Part shown: positions 54,152 through 62,597 of the stretch, one piece after another | How the letters are laid out: each line of letters begins with the position of its first letter | Numbering within the stretch: position 1 is the stretch's first letter | Assembly: GCA_963204745.1 (NCBI GenBank) | Contig: CAUJHF010000020.1 | Span: 62,001 to 126,000 of the forward strand | Length of the DNA: 64,000 nt | Direction: 5' to 3' | Source: Pseudomonadota bacterium | Lineage (GTDB): Bacteria; Pseudomonadota; Gammaproteobacteria; Steroidobacterales; GCA-2729495 | Notes under the pieces: generated by a model | Told to the model about the DNA's origin: nothing | The model's input: only the letters and a program-made list of their open reading frames with translations | Databases searched by the model: none | Program-made: the position numbers and the translations under genes

Positions 54152-56644
54152 TCAGAGCGCGGTGCCCAGATAGGTCGCAAGTCGCAACAGGTCGGCGAAA
54201 ACGCCAGCTGCCGTTACCGCACGCCCGGCGCCCGGACCCTGAACGACGAGCGGGTTCTCGCTGTAACGTGCCGATGCAAAGCGGACGATGTTATCCGTCA
54301 GATTGATGTTGGCGAAAGGATGTGTGCGCGGCAGGTTTTCCAGCTGCACCGTGGCCGTGCCACGCTGCCGGTCAAGGCGCCCGACATAGCGCAGCACCTG
54401 CCCCTCGGCATCGGCCTTCTGCCAGCGCGCGGTCATGGCCGCATCGTGGGTCGGGAGCCCGCGCAGGAATTCATCCGCATCACCGGCATCAAGACCGGCT
54501 GGCACCAGGCTTTCGATGCGCACATCCTTGAGTTCAAGGCGCATGCCCATCTCGCGACCGAGAATGATCAGCTTGCGGGCCACATCCATACCCGACAGGT
54601 CGTCGCGCGGATCGGGCTCCGTATAGCCGGCGTCGCGCGCCTCGCGCACGATGGCCGAGAATGGCTTGCTGCCGTCGAAAACGTTGAAGAGATAAGCCAG
54701 CGTGCCTGAAAAAATACCGTCGATGCTACGGATCTCGTCGCCAGTTTCGCGCAGGTCGCGCACGGTACCGATGATCGGCAGCGCGGCTCCCACCGTGGTT
54801 TCATAAAGGAAGCGCGTATTGTGCTGGCGACGGACTTCATGCAACTTGTCGTAATTCGCGAGCGGACCGCTGGCTGCTTTCTTGTTGGGTGTCACGACGT
54901 GCACACCGGTACCCAGCCAGTCCAGGTAGCGTGAAGCCACGGTCTCGCTGGCGGAGCAGTCAACGACGGCGGCATGCGGCAGATGTTCAGCATGTACATG
55001 CCGGGTGAAACGATCCCAATCCAGCGGTTCGGATTTCTGCGCAAAGTCCGTCTGCCAGTCGGTGAGATCGATCCGCCCGTCTGCGAGCAACATGTGGCTC
55101 GAACTGGCAATCGCGCGCACGCGCAGATCCAGATTGAACTGTGATTTGAGGCGCGGGAGTTCCGCCGCCATCTGGTCGAGCAGCACCCGGCCGACATTGC
55201 CCGGACCGACGATGCCGATGGAAACCGTCTCCGCAGAAAGGTAGAAGCCTGAATGCACGGCCCGCAGGGCCCGCGTGGAGTCCGCTCGGGCCACCACAGC
55301 GGAAATATTGCGCTCCGATGAGCCTTGCGCAATCGCCATCACGTTAATGCCGGCGGCGCCGAGCGTGCTGAGGAATCGCCCCGCGACGCCAGGTATTCCG
55401 GCCATGCCATCGCCCACCACGGCGATGATGCTGCACGGATTCTTGATGGACACGCTCTGGATCAGCCCCTGATCAAGCTCGACGGAAAAGGCACGGCGCA
55501 GGACCCGGTCGGCCTGTTCCGCCATCCGGCTCGGCACGCCGATGCAGATCGAATGTTCGGAGCTGGCCTGCGAAATGAGAATGACCGAAATGGATGCCTC
55601 ACGCAGTACACCGAACAGGCGATTTGCAGTACCGGGTACGCCGATCATGCCGGCTCCCTCGATATTCACGAGCGCAACATCGTCAACGGAGGTGATGCCC
55701 TTGATGGGCTGCAGCGAACCGGTGGCCGGGCCGATCAGCGAACCGGTTGCGGCGGGGTTAAACGTATTGCGTATCCAGATCGGAATCGAACGCTGGACAG
55801 CCGGTGCCATGGTTTGTGGATGAATCACCTTGGCGCCAAAATAGGCCAGCTCCATCGCTTCGTTATAGGACAGCGAACTGATGATCGTTGCTTCCGGGAC
55901 CCGGTTCGGGTCGGCACTCATCACGCCGTCGACGTCGGTCCAGATGGTGATCTTTTCCGCATCCACGAGCGCGCCGACGATCGATGCAGAAAAATCGCTG
56001 CCGTTGCGACCCAGCGTACAAAACAGGCCGTCTGGTTCGGAGGCGATAAAACCGGTAATGACCGAGATTCCCCGGACATCTGCGCCGAAGTGACGACGTG
56101 CGCGGGCGCGCGACTCCTCCCACCGCACCGCAGGTCCCATTTCACCCCGCTCGATCACGATGAGGTCGCGCGCATCCACCCATCTGATCTGGGGTTTGCG
56201 GGCGTCCGCCTGTGCGCGCTCGCCCAGATAAGCGGCCAGTAGTCGCGATGACCAGAGCTCACCATATCCGGCCACCATATCCCGGCTGCGCTCGCCCGCC
56301 TGTCGCACCAGTGAAATCGAGTGCAACAGACCGCGCAGGTCGGTCATGTCTGCATCAAAGGCGCCGAGGACCTCGTCTGCCCGGGCCTGCTGCTTGATCA
56401 ATGCACCAACTGTCGCGCGGTAACGGCTGTTCAGGGCTTCCTGGCGACTGGCCAGGTCCGGGGCAGACTGCTCGGCAGCAGCCACGAGGCCGAGCAGTGC
56501 ATCGGTAGTCCTGGCCATGGCGGAAACGACAACTGCCTGCCGTTCCGCGGGTTCGGCCAGCAGAATATCGGCGACCCGGCGAAAGCAATCCGCATCACCG
56601 AGACTGGTACCGCCAAACTTGTGAACCTGCCAACCCGGCTCCAT
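54152..56644 (-). CDS. thrA: bifunctional aspartate kinase / homoserine dehydrogenase
   Basis: 830 aa fusion. The aspartokinase part (1-~290) begins VHKFGGTSLGDADCFRRVAD and contains GRNGSDFSASIVGALVDA. An ACT regulatory region follows (VALVNIEGAGMIGVPGTANR, IIAVVGDGMAGIPGVAGRFL), the usual site of threonine feedback. The homoserine dehydrogenase part (~465-830) starts IGIVGPGNVGRVLLDQMAAE and has GIFSGTLAYLFNVFDG and the catalytic YTEPDPRDDLSGMDVARKL. The ATG at 56644 has AGGAACGG upstream; the longer frame is not used by the family. Confidence 0.96.
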   Translation of the reverse strand: MEPGWQVHKFGGTSLGDADCFRRVADILLAEPAERQAVVVSAMARTTDALLGLVAAAEQSAPDLASRQEALNSRYRATVGALIKQQARADEVLGAFDADMTDLRGLLHSISLVRQAGERSRDMVAGYGELWSSRLLAAYLGERAQADARKPQIRWVDARDLIVIERGEMGPAVRWEESRARARRHFGADVRGISVITGFIASEPDGLFCTLGRNGSDFSASIVGALVDAEKITIWTDVDGVMSADPNRVPEATIISSLSYNEAMELAYFGAKVIHPQTMAPAVQRSIPIWIRNTFNPAATGSLIGPATGSLQPIKGITSVDDVALVNIEGAGMIGVPGTANRLFGVLREASISVILISQASSEHSICIGVPSRMAEQADRVLRRAFSVELDQGLIQSVSIKNPCSIIAVVGDGMAGIPGVAGRFLSTLGAAGINVMAIAQGSSERNISAVVARADSTRALRAVHSGFYLSAETVSIGIVGPGNVGRVLLDQMAAELPRLKSQFNLDLRVRAIASSSHMLLADGRIDLTDWQTDFAQKSEPLDWDRFTRHVHAEHLPHAAVVDCSASETVASRYLDWLGTGVHVVTPNKKAASGPLANYDKLHEVRRQHNTRFLYETTVGAALPIIGTVRDLRETGDEIRSIDGIFSGTLAYLFNVFDGSKPFSAIVREARDAGYTEPDPRDDLSGMDVARKLIILGREMGMRLELKDVRIESLVPAGLDAGDADEFLRGLPTHDAAMTARWQKADAEGQVLRYVGRLDRQRGTATVQLENLPRTHPFANINLTDNIVRFASARYSENPLVVQGPGAGRAVTAAGVFADLLRLATYLGTAL

Positions 56645-56740
56645 CCGTCCGTTCCTGCTCAAGGGAAAAAATCGCTCGCAATAATACCCGTTCCGCCGGT
56701 CGGCCACAGTGCTTAAGACCAGTCAGGCAGCTTTGTAGGC

Positions 56741-56746
56741 TAGAAT
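56741..56746 (+). promoter_or_regulatory. -10-like box upstream of the HNH gene
   Basis: TAGAAT lies 37 nt before the ATG at 56784, inside a 13-nt string (GCTAGAATTGGCC, 56739-56751) that is also present just upstream of mnmA (47513-47525). Confidence 0.4.
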
Positions 56747-56783
56747 TGGCCTCACCTCAGCCTCGACAGACACACGTCGAAAT

Positions 56784-57791
56784 ATGACCAGTATCTTTGT
56801 CGCCGCAGTGGACTCCGCACAGGACCGGACTGATCTTGAAAGATCGGTCGCCATGCCGATTGAGCGTCAGCATGTAATCCGCAGTTTCAGCGATGCAACC
56901 TACCCGGAACTCATCGATATAGAGCGGCGCGGCCACGGGTTTTATGGCTGGGGCCTGCACGGACAACCCGAGAATATCCAGCACTGGTTCCAGATGGGGG
57001 TCGGGGACTTTGTGCTGCTGGTCCAGCGGGACCATTTTCGCTATTACGCCAAGGTACTCGGGCGGTACCAGAATGCCAGGGCGGCCACCCTGATTTGGGG
57101 GGCGGATCGACCTGAAGAGGAAATCCGCGAGTATCTGTTCTTCCTGTCCGAACCGGTGCCACTCAGTCTGCCTTGCACCGAACTGGTGGACTATCTGCCC
57201 GTCAGTCCAGGCGAAATCAGCCGCATATCCGCCGAGAGCGTCGACCGGATTGAGGCAGATTTTGGCGGTATTGAGCGTTTCGTGCGCCGGCGACTGCTGA
57301 ATACTTCGGTCGGCGGCCCGATCCTCGACATGAGCGGAATGATCCGCATGTCCGAACGCGATATGGCAAAACTGCAGCTGCTCGAACCACAGAACAGCAA
57401 GGAAGGCCGCCAGGCCGTTGTCGACACCATCATCAAGCGCCGCGGTCACCCCGGATTCCGGCAAGCCCTGCTCGAAGCTTACGAGCACCGGTGTGCGATC
57501 ACCAACTTCACCGCTGTAGATGCGCTGGAGGCGGCCTATATCGTGCCGTTTCGGGGCAAATCTACCCATGACGCCTCAAATGGCCTGCTGCTCCGCGCCG
57601 ACGTACACACCCTGTTTGATCTGGGCAAGATCGCCATAGACACGAAAACCATGTCGGTGGTCATCAGCGATGACCTGATGGACACCAGCTACCGGATCCT
57701 CGCCGGCCGCCCGCTGCGCTACCCGCGTGACGAGAGCCAGCGCCCCAGCACTGAAGCACTCGACCTGCACCGCCGGCTGGCCGGTCTCTGA
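56784..57791 (+). CDS. HNH-type nuclease with probable EVE/PUA-like N-terminal domain
   Basis: 335 aa. The C-terminal ~110 residues are an HNH_2-type domain: AYEHRCAITNFTAVDALEAA, then SNGLLLRADVHTLFDLGKIA with Asn266 and His275. The first catalytic His of the usual EAAHI motif is Tyr252 here (EAAYIVPF). The N-terminal ~120 residues (GHGFYGWGLHGQPENIQHWF, FVLLVQRDHFRYYAKVLGRY, WGADRPEEEIREYLFFL) resemble PUA/EVE-like readers of modified bases. A role in restriction of modified DNA is inferred. It is divergent from thrA. Confidence 0.68.
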   Translation: MTSIFVAAVDSAQDRTDLERSVAMPIERQHVIRSFSDATYPELIDIERRGHGFYGWGLHGQPENIQHWFQMGVGDFVLLVQRDHFRYYAKVLGRYQNARAATLIWGADRPEEEIREYLFFLSEPVPLSLPCTELVDYLPVSPGEISRISAESVDRIEADFGGIERFVRRRLLNTSVGGPILDMSGMIRMSERDMAKLQLLEPQNSKEGRQAVVDTIIKRRGHPGFRQALLEAYEHRCAITNFTAVDALEAAYIVPFRGKSTHDASNGLLLRADVHTLFDLGKIAIDTKTMSVVISDDLMDTSYRILAGRPLRYPRDESQRPSTEALDLHRRLAGL

Positions 57792-57802
57792 CGACCCACG
57801 GT

Positions 57803-57808
57803 TATACT
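57803..57808 (+). promoter_or_regulatory. -10-like box of a possibly leaderless gene
   Basis: TATACT ends 6 nt before the ATG at 57815, in the 23-nt gap after the HNH gene. No ribosome binding site lies between them. Confidence 0.35.
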
Positions 57809-57814
57809 GTCGCC

Positions 57815-58675
57815 ATGTTCATGACCCGCGATGAGTTTCTGGCCTGGCCGCGCCGCGCGATCACGCTCCTCGGCATGTCCGGTGTCGGCAAAACCACCCT
57901 CGCCTACAAATTGCCAAATTCCAGCTGGTTTCATTATTCGGGCGACTACCGCATCGGCACCAAGTACCTGGAAGAGCCGTTTCTTGACAACGTCAAGGAG
58001 CAGGCCATGAATGTGCCGTTTCTGCGCGACCTGCTGCGCAGCGACTCGATCTATATTTCAAGCAATATCACCGTCCATAACCTCGAGCCGATATCGACCT
58101 TCCTCGGCAAGATCGGTGCGGTAGCCCACGGCGGCCTTCCGTTTGCCGAGTTTCAGCGGCGTCAACGTTTGCACCGCGATGCGGAGATTTCGGCAATGAA
58201 GGACGTAGCTGCCTTCATCGACAAGGCTCACGACATCTACGGCTATGACCACTTTCTGAATGATGCCGGTGGCAGCATCTGCGAACTCGACGATGCGGAC
58301 ATGCTTGCAGTGCTGGCCAGGCACACCCTGATCCTCTACCTCCGTGCCGGCGACGATATGGAGCAGGAACTCATCCGTCGTGCAGTCGATCGGCCCAAGC
58401 CCCTCTACTACCGCGAAGATTTTCTCGAGGCACAACTGGCAACTTACCTCGACGAAACCGGTTGCACCTCGGCAGAGCAGATCGATCCGGACAGGTTCGT
58501 TACCTGGATTTTTCCGCGGCTTGTCCAGCATCGACGACCGCGCTATACGGCCATCGCTCAACGTCACGGCTATACCGTCGACGCGCGCGACATCAATACG
58601 CTGCGCGATGAGGCCGACTTCCTGGAAATGGTTTCTGCTGCGATTACCCGGCGCAGCGAGACGCGGGCGGGGTAG
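57815..58675 (+). CDS. P-loop ATPase/kinase-like protein
   Basis: 286 aa. A Walker A motif GMSGVGKTTLAYKLP at residues 20-34 opens a small-molecule-kinase-like P-loop domain. A later hydrophobic strand reads ARHTLILYLRAGDD, and DHFLNDAGGSICELDD may contribute a second metal or substrate site. No known substrate can be assigned. It follows the HNH gene by 23 bases and precedes the methyltransferase by 5. TATACT sits 6 nt before the ATG. Confidence 0.7.
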   Translation: MFMTRDEFLAWPRRAITLLGMSGVGKTTLAYKLPNSSWFHYSGDYRIGTKYLEEPFLDNVKEQAMNVPFLRDLLRSDSIYISSNITVHNLEPISTFLGKIGAVAHGGLPFAEFQRRQRLHRDAEISAMKDVAAFIDKAHDIYGYDHFLNDAGGSICELDDADMLAVLARHTLILYLRAGDDMEQELIRRAVDRPKPLYYREDFLEAQLATYLDETGCTSAEQIDPDRFVTWIFPRLVQHRRPRYTAIAQRHGYTVDARDINTLRDEADFLEMVSAAITRRSETRAG

Positions 58676-58680
58676 TCCGT

Positions 58681-59304
58681 ATGGGCTTCTATAATGACCG
58701 CATCCTGCCCCGGCTGATCTCGGCCGGAATGAAGAACAAGGCCATGACCAAACACCGGCCGCGTATTCCGGTGCTCGCCAGCGGCCGGGTTCTTGAGGTC
58801 GGTATGGGGCCCGGTTTGAATATCCCCTACTACGACCGCAAGGTCACACACCTGTTCGGCCTGGAACCCTCTGAATTGCTGCAGACCAGAGCCGCTGAAC
58901 TGGCTGCCGCTGCCAACAGCCCCTTTCCGGTGGAGTTTCTGACTGCCGGTGCGGAAAACATCCCGCTGGAGCGCGCCAGCATGGACTGTGTAGTGAGTAC
59001 CTGGACACTGTGCTCGATCCCGGATCTGGACCGTGCCCTGGCCGAGATCCGGCGAGTACTGAAGCCGGACGGGCAGCTGCTGTTTCTCGAGCATGGCCGG
59101 GCACCCGATGCTGCTGTTGCACGGTGGCAGGACCGGCTCGCGCCGGTATTTCGCGGACTGGCCGGCTGCAATCCGAACCGCCAAATCGACGCCTCTATTG
59201 AAGCCGCCGGATTTCGGTTTACGGACATCGAACGCAGCTATTTTGACGGACCGCGATTCATCTCCTGGCACTTCGTCGGCAAGGCCACGCCCGACAAGCG
59301 CTAG
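58681..59304 (+). CDS. class I SAM-dependent methyltransferase (METTL7/PmtA-like)
   Basis: 207 aa. The SAM-binding motif VLEVGMGPGLNIPYY is followed by LFGLEPSELL (acidic loop), MDCVVSTWTLCSIPDLDRAL and LLFLEHGRAPDAAVARWQDR. The end (LAGCNPNRQIDASIEAAGFR) matches the Methyltransf_11 proteins related to METTL7 thiol methyltransferases and PmtA-like lipid enzymes. The substrate is not determinable. The start ATG is 5 bases after the P-loop gene. Confidence 0.85.
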   Translation: MGFYNDRILPRLISAGMKNKAMTKHRPRIPVLASGRVLEVGMGPGLNIPYYDRKVTHLFGLEPSELLQTRAAELAAAANSPFPVEFLTAGAENIPLERASMDCVVSTWTLCSIPDLDRALAEIRRVLKPDGQLLFLEHGRAPDAAVARWQDRLAPVFRGLAGCNPNRQIDASIEAAGFRFTDIERSYFDGPRFISWHFVGKATPDKR

Positions 59305-59388
59305 CCTGCCGGTTTTGCAGGCAGCATCGGAACTGGCAGAATGCCCGTTCCACGGACTACCTCCACCACGACCTCAGTGAGCGATCCA

Positions 59389-60600
59389 ATGATGGACAAG
59401 AAGAAGGGCGAAAGGCCCCTCGACGGCTACCGCGTTCTCGAAATGGGCCAGTTGCTGGCCGGCCCTTTTGCGGCCAGCGTGCTTGGCTATTTCGGTGCCG
59501 AGGTCATCAAGATCGAACCACCCGGCAGTGGCGATCCGATTCGCACCTGGCGCGTGATGAAGGACGGCGTATCACTCTGGTGGCACAGTCTCGGCCGGAA
59601 CAAGAAATCGGTAACGATTGATCTGCGCACTCCGCGCGGCCGGAAAATCGCTCGCGAACTGGCGCTGAAATCAGACATCCTGATCGAGAATTTTCGCCCC
59701 GGTACGCTGGAAAAATGGGGCCTCGGGCCGGCAGATCTCTGGAAAGACAATCCGGGCCTCATCTACGGCCGTATTTCGGGCTATGGCCAGGATGGTCCCT
59801 ACGCCGCGAAGCCGGGCTTTGCGTCGGTCTGCGAGGGGCTGGGCGGCCTGCGGTACGTCAACGGCTTTCCGGGTGAGGCGCCTGTGCGCCCGAACCTGAG
59901 TATCGGCGATACGCTGGGTGGTATTCACTGCGTGCTTGGCGTGCTGCTGGCTTGCATCCAGCGGGCCAAGGATCCGGAGCGACGTGGCCAGGTGATCGAT
60001 GCGGCTCTTTATGAATCGGTCTTCAATCTGATGGAGGGCGTGGTCCCTGAATATTCGGGCGCAGGTGTTGTCCGTGAGCCCTCCGGATCCACGCTTACCG
60101 GCATCGTGCCGACGAATACCTACAAGTGCCAGGACGGCAAGTTTGTCATCATCGGCGGTAATGGTGATTCGATCTACAAGCGCCTGATGCAGGCGATCGG
60201 GCGTACTGATCTGGGTGACGACCCACGCATGGCGGACAATGCCGGTCGCGTTGCCCACGAGAAGGAGCTTGATGCAGCCATCGGTGCGTGGACGGCTTCA
60301 CTGACTTCGGTTCAGGTTCTCGATGTACTCGAGAAAGCCGTGGTGCCTTCCGGCCCGATATACAGTGTCGTGGACATGCTGAGCGATCCACATTTCAATG
60401 CTCGCGGGCTGTTCGAAGAAGTGCAGGTCAATGGCGAGACGCTCAAGATCCCGGCGATGATGCCATTCCTCAGCGCGACACCCGGCCGCACTGAATGGCC
60501 CGGCGCAACAGTCGGTGAACACAATGACGAAGTGCTCGGCGATTTGCTCGGCTATGGAGCCGAAGAACGCCAGACGCTGGCGCGCGACGGCGTGATCTGA
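59389..60600 (+). CDS. CaiB/BaiF family III CoA-transferase
   Basis: 403 aa from the ATG at 59389. It transfers CoA between carboxylic acids. Family signatures are RPLDGYRVLEMGQLLAGPFA, FGAEVIKIEPPGSGDPIRTW, IENFRPGTLEKWGL, GRISGYGQDGPYAAKPGFAS and RRGQVIDAALYESVFNLMEG. The frame is open to an ATG at 59341, but the added Thr/Ser-rich 16 residues are not family-like; neither start has a strong ribosome binding site. It is followed immediately by the next gene (stop TGA then GTG). Confidence 0.88.
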   Translation: MMDKKKGERPLDGYRVLEMGQLLAGPFAASVLGYFGAEVIKIEPPGSGDPIRTWRVMKDGVSLWWHSLGRNKKSVTIDLRTPRGRKIARELALKSDILIENFRPGTLEKWGLGPADLWKDNPGLIYGRISGYGQDGPYAAKPGFASVCEGLGGLRYVNGFPGEAPVRPNLSIGDTLGGIHCVLGVLLACIQRAKDPERRGQVIDAALYESVFNLMEGVVPEYSGAGVVREPSGSTLTGIVPTNTYKCQDGKFVIIGGNGDSIYKRLMQAIGRTDLGDDPRMADNAGRVAHEKELDAAIGAWTASLTSVQVLDVLEKAVVPSGPIYSVVDMLSDPHFNARGLFEEVQVNGETLKIPAMMPFLSATPGRTEWPGATVGEHNDEVLGDLLGYGAEERQTLARDGVI

Positions 60601-61356
60601 GTGTCGTCCGGATCCTTCAGCCTGCCATTTGTTGAAGATCTGGTCGGACGCAGCCTCGCCAGCCTTGACTTCAGTGAGTGCACTGGGGATGCGGGCGGAC
60701 CTCTCATGCGGCTGAAGGCTCTGGATGCGCCGCATGGAGATGCCGGTTTTGTGCGACTGTGGATTGCCAGACCGGGCAGCTTTGCTGATCGCATGGTGCA
60801 TTTCCGCCTGTGCGCAGGTCCGGTCGATACACAGCTGTTCTTTCTGTTCGGCCGTGCCGACAGCGTGATGCCGCATTTTCATGCGCAGGTGGTGCAGTTC
60901 TCGCCGGAGGCCTGTGTGTTCAACGCGGATTTCCTGCCGAGGGTCGATCCGGTCGACTATCCGGACTATTTCCGTCAGGTGTTCGCCCCCTTGAACATGC
61001 CGTACTGGAAAGCCATCAACGACTACCGGAACGTGTGTTCACATGCCCCAGGAAATCCGGCCATTGCCACCTATCTGTCCCACTGGTCCATCGGCACGAG
61101 TCGCCCCGCAACTGCAACCGAGCTTGCGAAGATAACGCCAAGTATCCACGCGTATCTCGCGCACTGGCTGGCGTTGGCAAATACACTGCGTTTCGATGGC
61201 CCGGCCGAGGAGGTCCTGCGCCAGCGCGATGCGAAGCACCTGGCGTGCTTTCTGGACGAGGACCTGGATCCGCGGGCCTGGAAGGGTGTCTATACCGTGG
61301 TCGGGAAGGAAGTCGGACAGCAGATCCGGCAGACCATCGCAGAGCCCCTGCATTAG
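60601..61356 (+). CDS. ferredoxin-dependent bilin reductase-like protein
   Basis: 251 aa. No close function is obvious, but the layout resembles the ferredoxin-dependent bilin reductase/RCC reductase fold. The core strand region DSVMPHFHAQVVQFSPEACV leads to FNADFLPRVD, matching the family pattern Pro-x-x-Gly/His-x-Asp/Gln ... Asp-Phe-x-Pro. The C-terminus has RQRDAKHLACFLDEDLDPRA then WKGVYTVVGKEVGQQIR, matching the RQ...DPA...FG-E-W block. It starts with GTG directly after the CoA-transferase stop. A tetrapyrrole substrate is only a hypothesis. Confidence 0.5.
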   Translation: MSSGSFSLPFVEDLVGRSLASLDFSECTGDAGGPLMRLKALDAPHGDAGFVRLWIARPGSFADRMVHFRLCAGPVDTQLFFLFGRADSVMPHFHAQVVQFSPEACVFNADFLPRVDPVDYPDYFRQVFAPLNMPYWKAINDYRNVCSHAPGNPAIATYLSHWSIGTSRPATATELAKITPSIHAYLAHWLALANTLRFDGPAEEVLRQRDAKHLACFLDEDLDPRAWKGVYTVVGKEVGQQIRQTIAEPLH

Positions 61357-61391
61357 ACTGAAACAACAAATTAACGACCAACGGGGCAGGT

Positions 61392-62255
61392 ATGAAAATT
61401 GCAATCGTCGGCGCTGCGTATACCGGCCGGGCCGCTGCCCTTTACTTCAGGGACAGGGGATACTCCGTCAGCGTCAGCACCACGCGGCAGGAACGGACGA
61501 CCGACCTTGCCGAGGTCGCCAATCATATCGTGGTGATGAAAGGCAGTGATTCGGCAGCAATGGCAAGCCTGATCAGGGATGCAGATATTGTGCTCCTGAG
61601 CATGGCCGGTGGACTCGGTGTCAAGGACGGCAAGCCCTATATGGATCCGGTCGCTTACCGGGACTCCTATGTTGGCACCGCTGATGGACTCATCGGTGCA
61701 ATCTCTGCGGCACCGAAGCTCCGGCAGATCATCTTTTGCAGCTCCATGAATGCCTACGGCGATGCAAATGGAGTCAATCCGGTCGACGAAAACACGCCCG
61801 CCAATGCTGCCTCCCCTGCCGCCCAGGTATTTCTCGAGACCGAAAAAAAGCTGGCTGCTCTCGAAACAGACACTCTCAAGGTCTGCAATTTCCGTACCGG
61901 TACGATTTACGGCCCGGGCCGCGAACACCGCGATGAACTGAAGCACATCGCCGGCAAGCAGATTCCGTTTGACGGACAATCCGATGCCATGCTGATTCAC
62001 AGGGACGATGTGGTGCGCGCCATCAGCTTTGCCGTCGACCATCACCTGTCGGGGCTCTACAACCTCTTCAATGACATTCCGGAAAACAAGGCAGACTTCT
62101 TTGCCCGGGTTGCACAACGTGAAGGTCTGGAACCGGTGATCTGGCTGGGCGTATTCAAGGGCCCGCGCGGTGTGTCCAATGCGAAGCTCAAACAGGCCGG
62201 ATTCAGCTTCGCAGATCCGCTCGGCAAGCGAGAGAGCGAAATCCTGCTCGCATGA
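61392..62255 (+). CDS. NAD(P)-binding epimerase/dehydratase-like protein
   Basis: 287 aa extended short-chain dehydrogenase fold, similar in layout to YeeZ-type proteins. The Rossmann motif IVGAAYTGRAAALYF is at the start. IIFCSSMNAYGDANG is the catalytic Ser strand, and VCNFRTGTIYGPGREHRDEL is the NTD-epimerase motif. The Tyr-x3-Lys pair expected just before LETEKKLAALE is not present, so catalysis may be altered or absent. It lies 35 bases after the bilin-reductase-like gene. Confidence 0.78.
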   Translation: MKIAIVGAAYTGRAAALYFRDRGYSVSVSTTRQERTTDLAEVANHIVVMKGSDSAAMASLIRDADIVLLSMAGGLGVKDGKPYMDPVAYRDSYVGTADGLIGAISAAPKLRQIIFCSSMNAYGDANGVNPVDENTPANAASPAAQVFLETEKKLAALETDTLKVCNFRTGTIYGPGREHRDELKHIAGKQIPFDGQSDAMLIHRDDVVRAISFAVDHHLSGLYNLFNDIPENKADFFARVAQREGLEPVIWLGVFKGPRGVSNAKLKQAGFSFADPLGKRESEILLA

Positions 62256-62276
62256 TCCGATCCGCTGTCGTGGTCA

Positions 62277-62597
62277 TCAATCAGACGGCGGCAGTATTCC
62301 GGCGAGTTGTGCATGATCATGCCTGAGTCGGCGTATGCCGGCCCACAGGGCCAGTCCGGTACTGATCAACTTTAGTGCCCGTCCGCGGCCTGCTATCGCA
62401 AGCGTGACCAGTATGGATCCGACCACCAGCACACCGGGCATCGTCGTCAGCTGCTGCGCAATGCGGATGCCACGCTGAACACCGCCCAGCTGTTCCTCGA
62501 TATGGCTGATTTCCCAGCAAAGCTGCTCGCGCTGGCTGGCGCAACGCTGCAACAGCATCGCGCGCCGCTGTTCGGGACTGGAAATACCAGCGTGCAT
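62277..62597 (-). CDS. YqjK-like protein
   Basis: 106 aa. A charged N-terminal helix (RRAMLLQRCASQREQLCWEI) is followed by a short hydrophobic stretch (MPGVLVVGSILVTLAIAGRG). This is the YqjK family arrangement. The start overlaps the YqjE-like stop by one base (TAATG), and the gene is the last of a yqjD-yqjE-yqjK-like set of inner-membrane, stress-linked proteins. Confidence 0.72.
   Translation of the reverse strand: MHAGISSPEQRRAMLLQRCASQREQLCWEISHIEEQLGGVQRGIRIAQQLTTMPGVLVVGSILVTLAIAGRGRALKLISTGLALWAGIRRLRHDHAQLAGILPPSD

Noticed and set aside
56645-56783. Threonine attenuator or riboswitch upstream of thrA
   Set aside because: The short region holds no Thr/Ile-rich leader peptide, no clear alternative hairpins and no recognisable riboswitch core.
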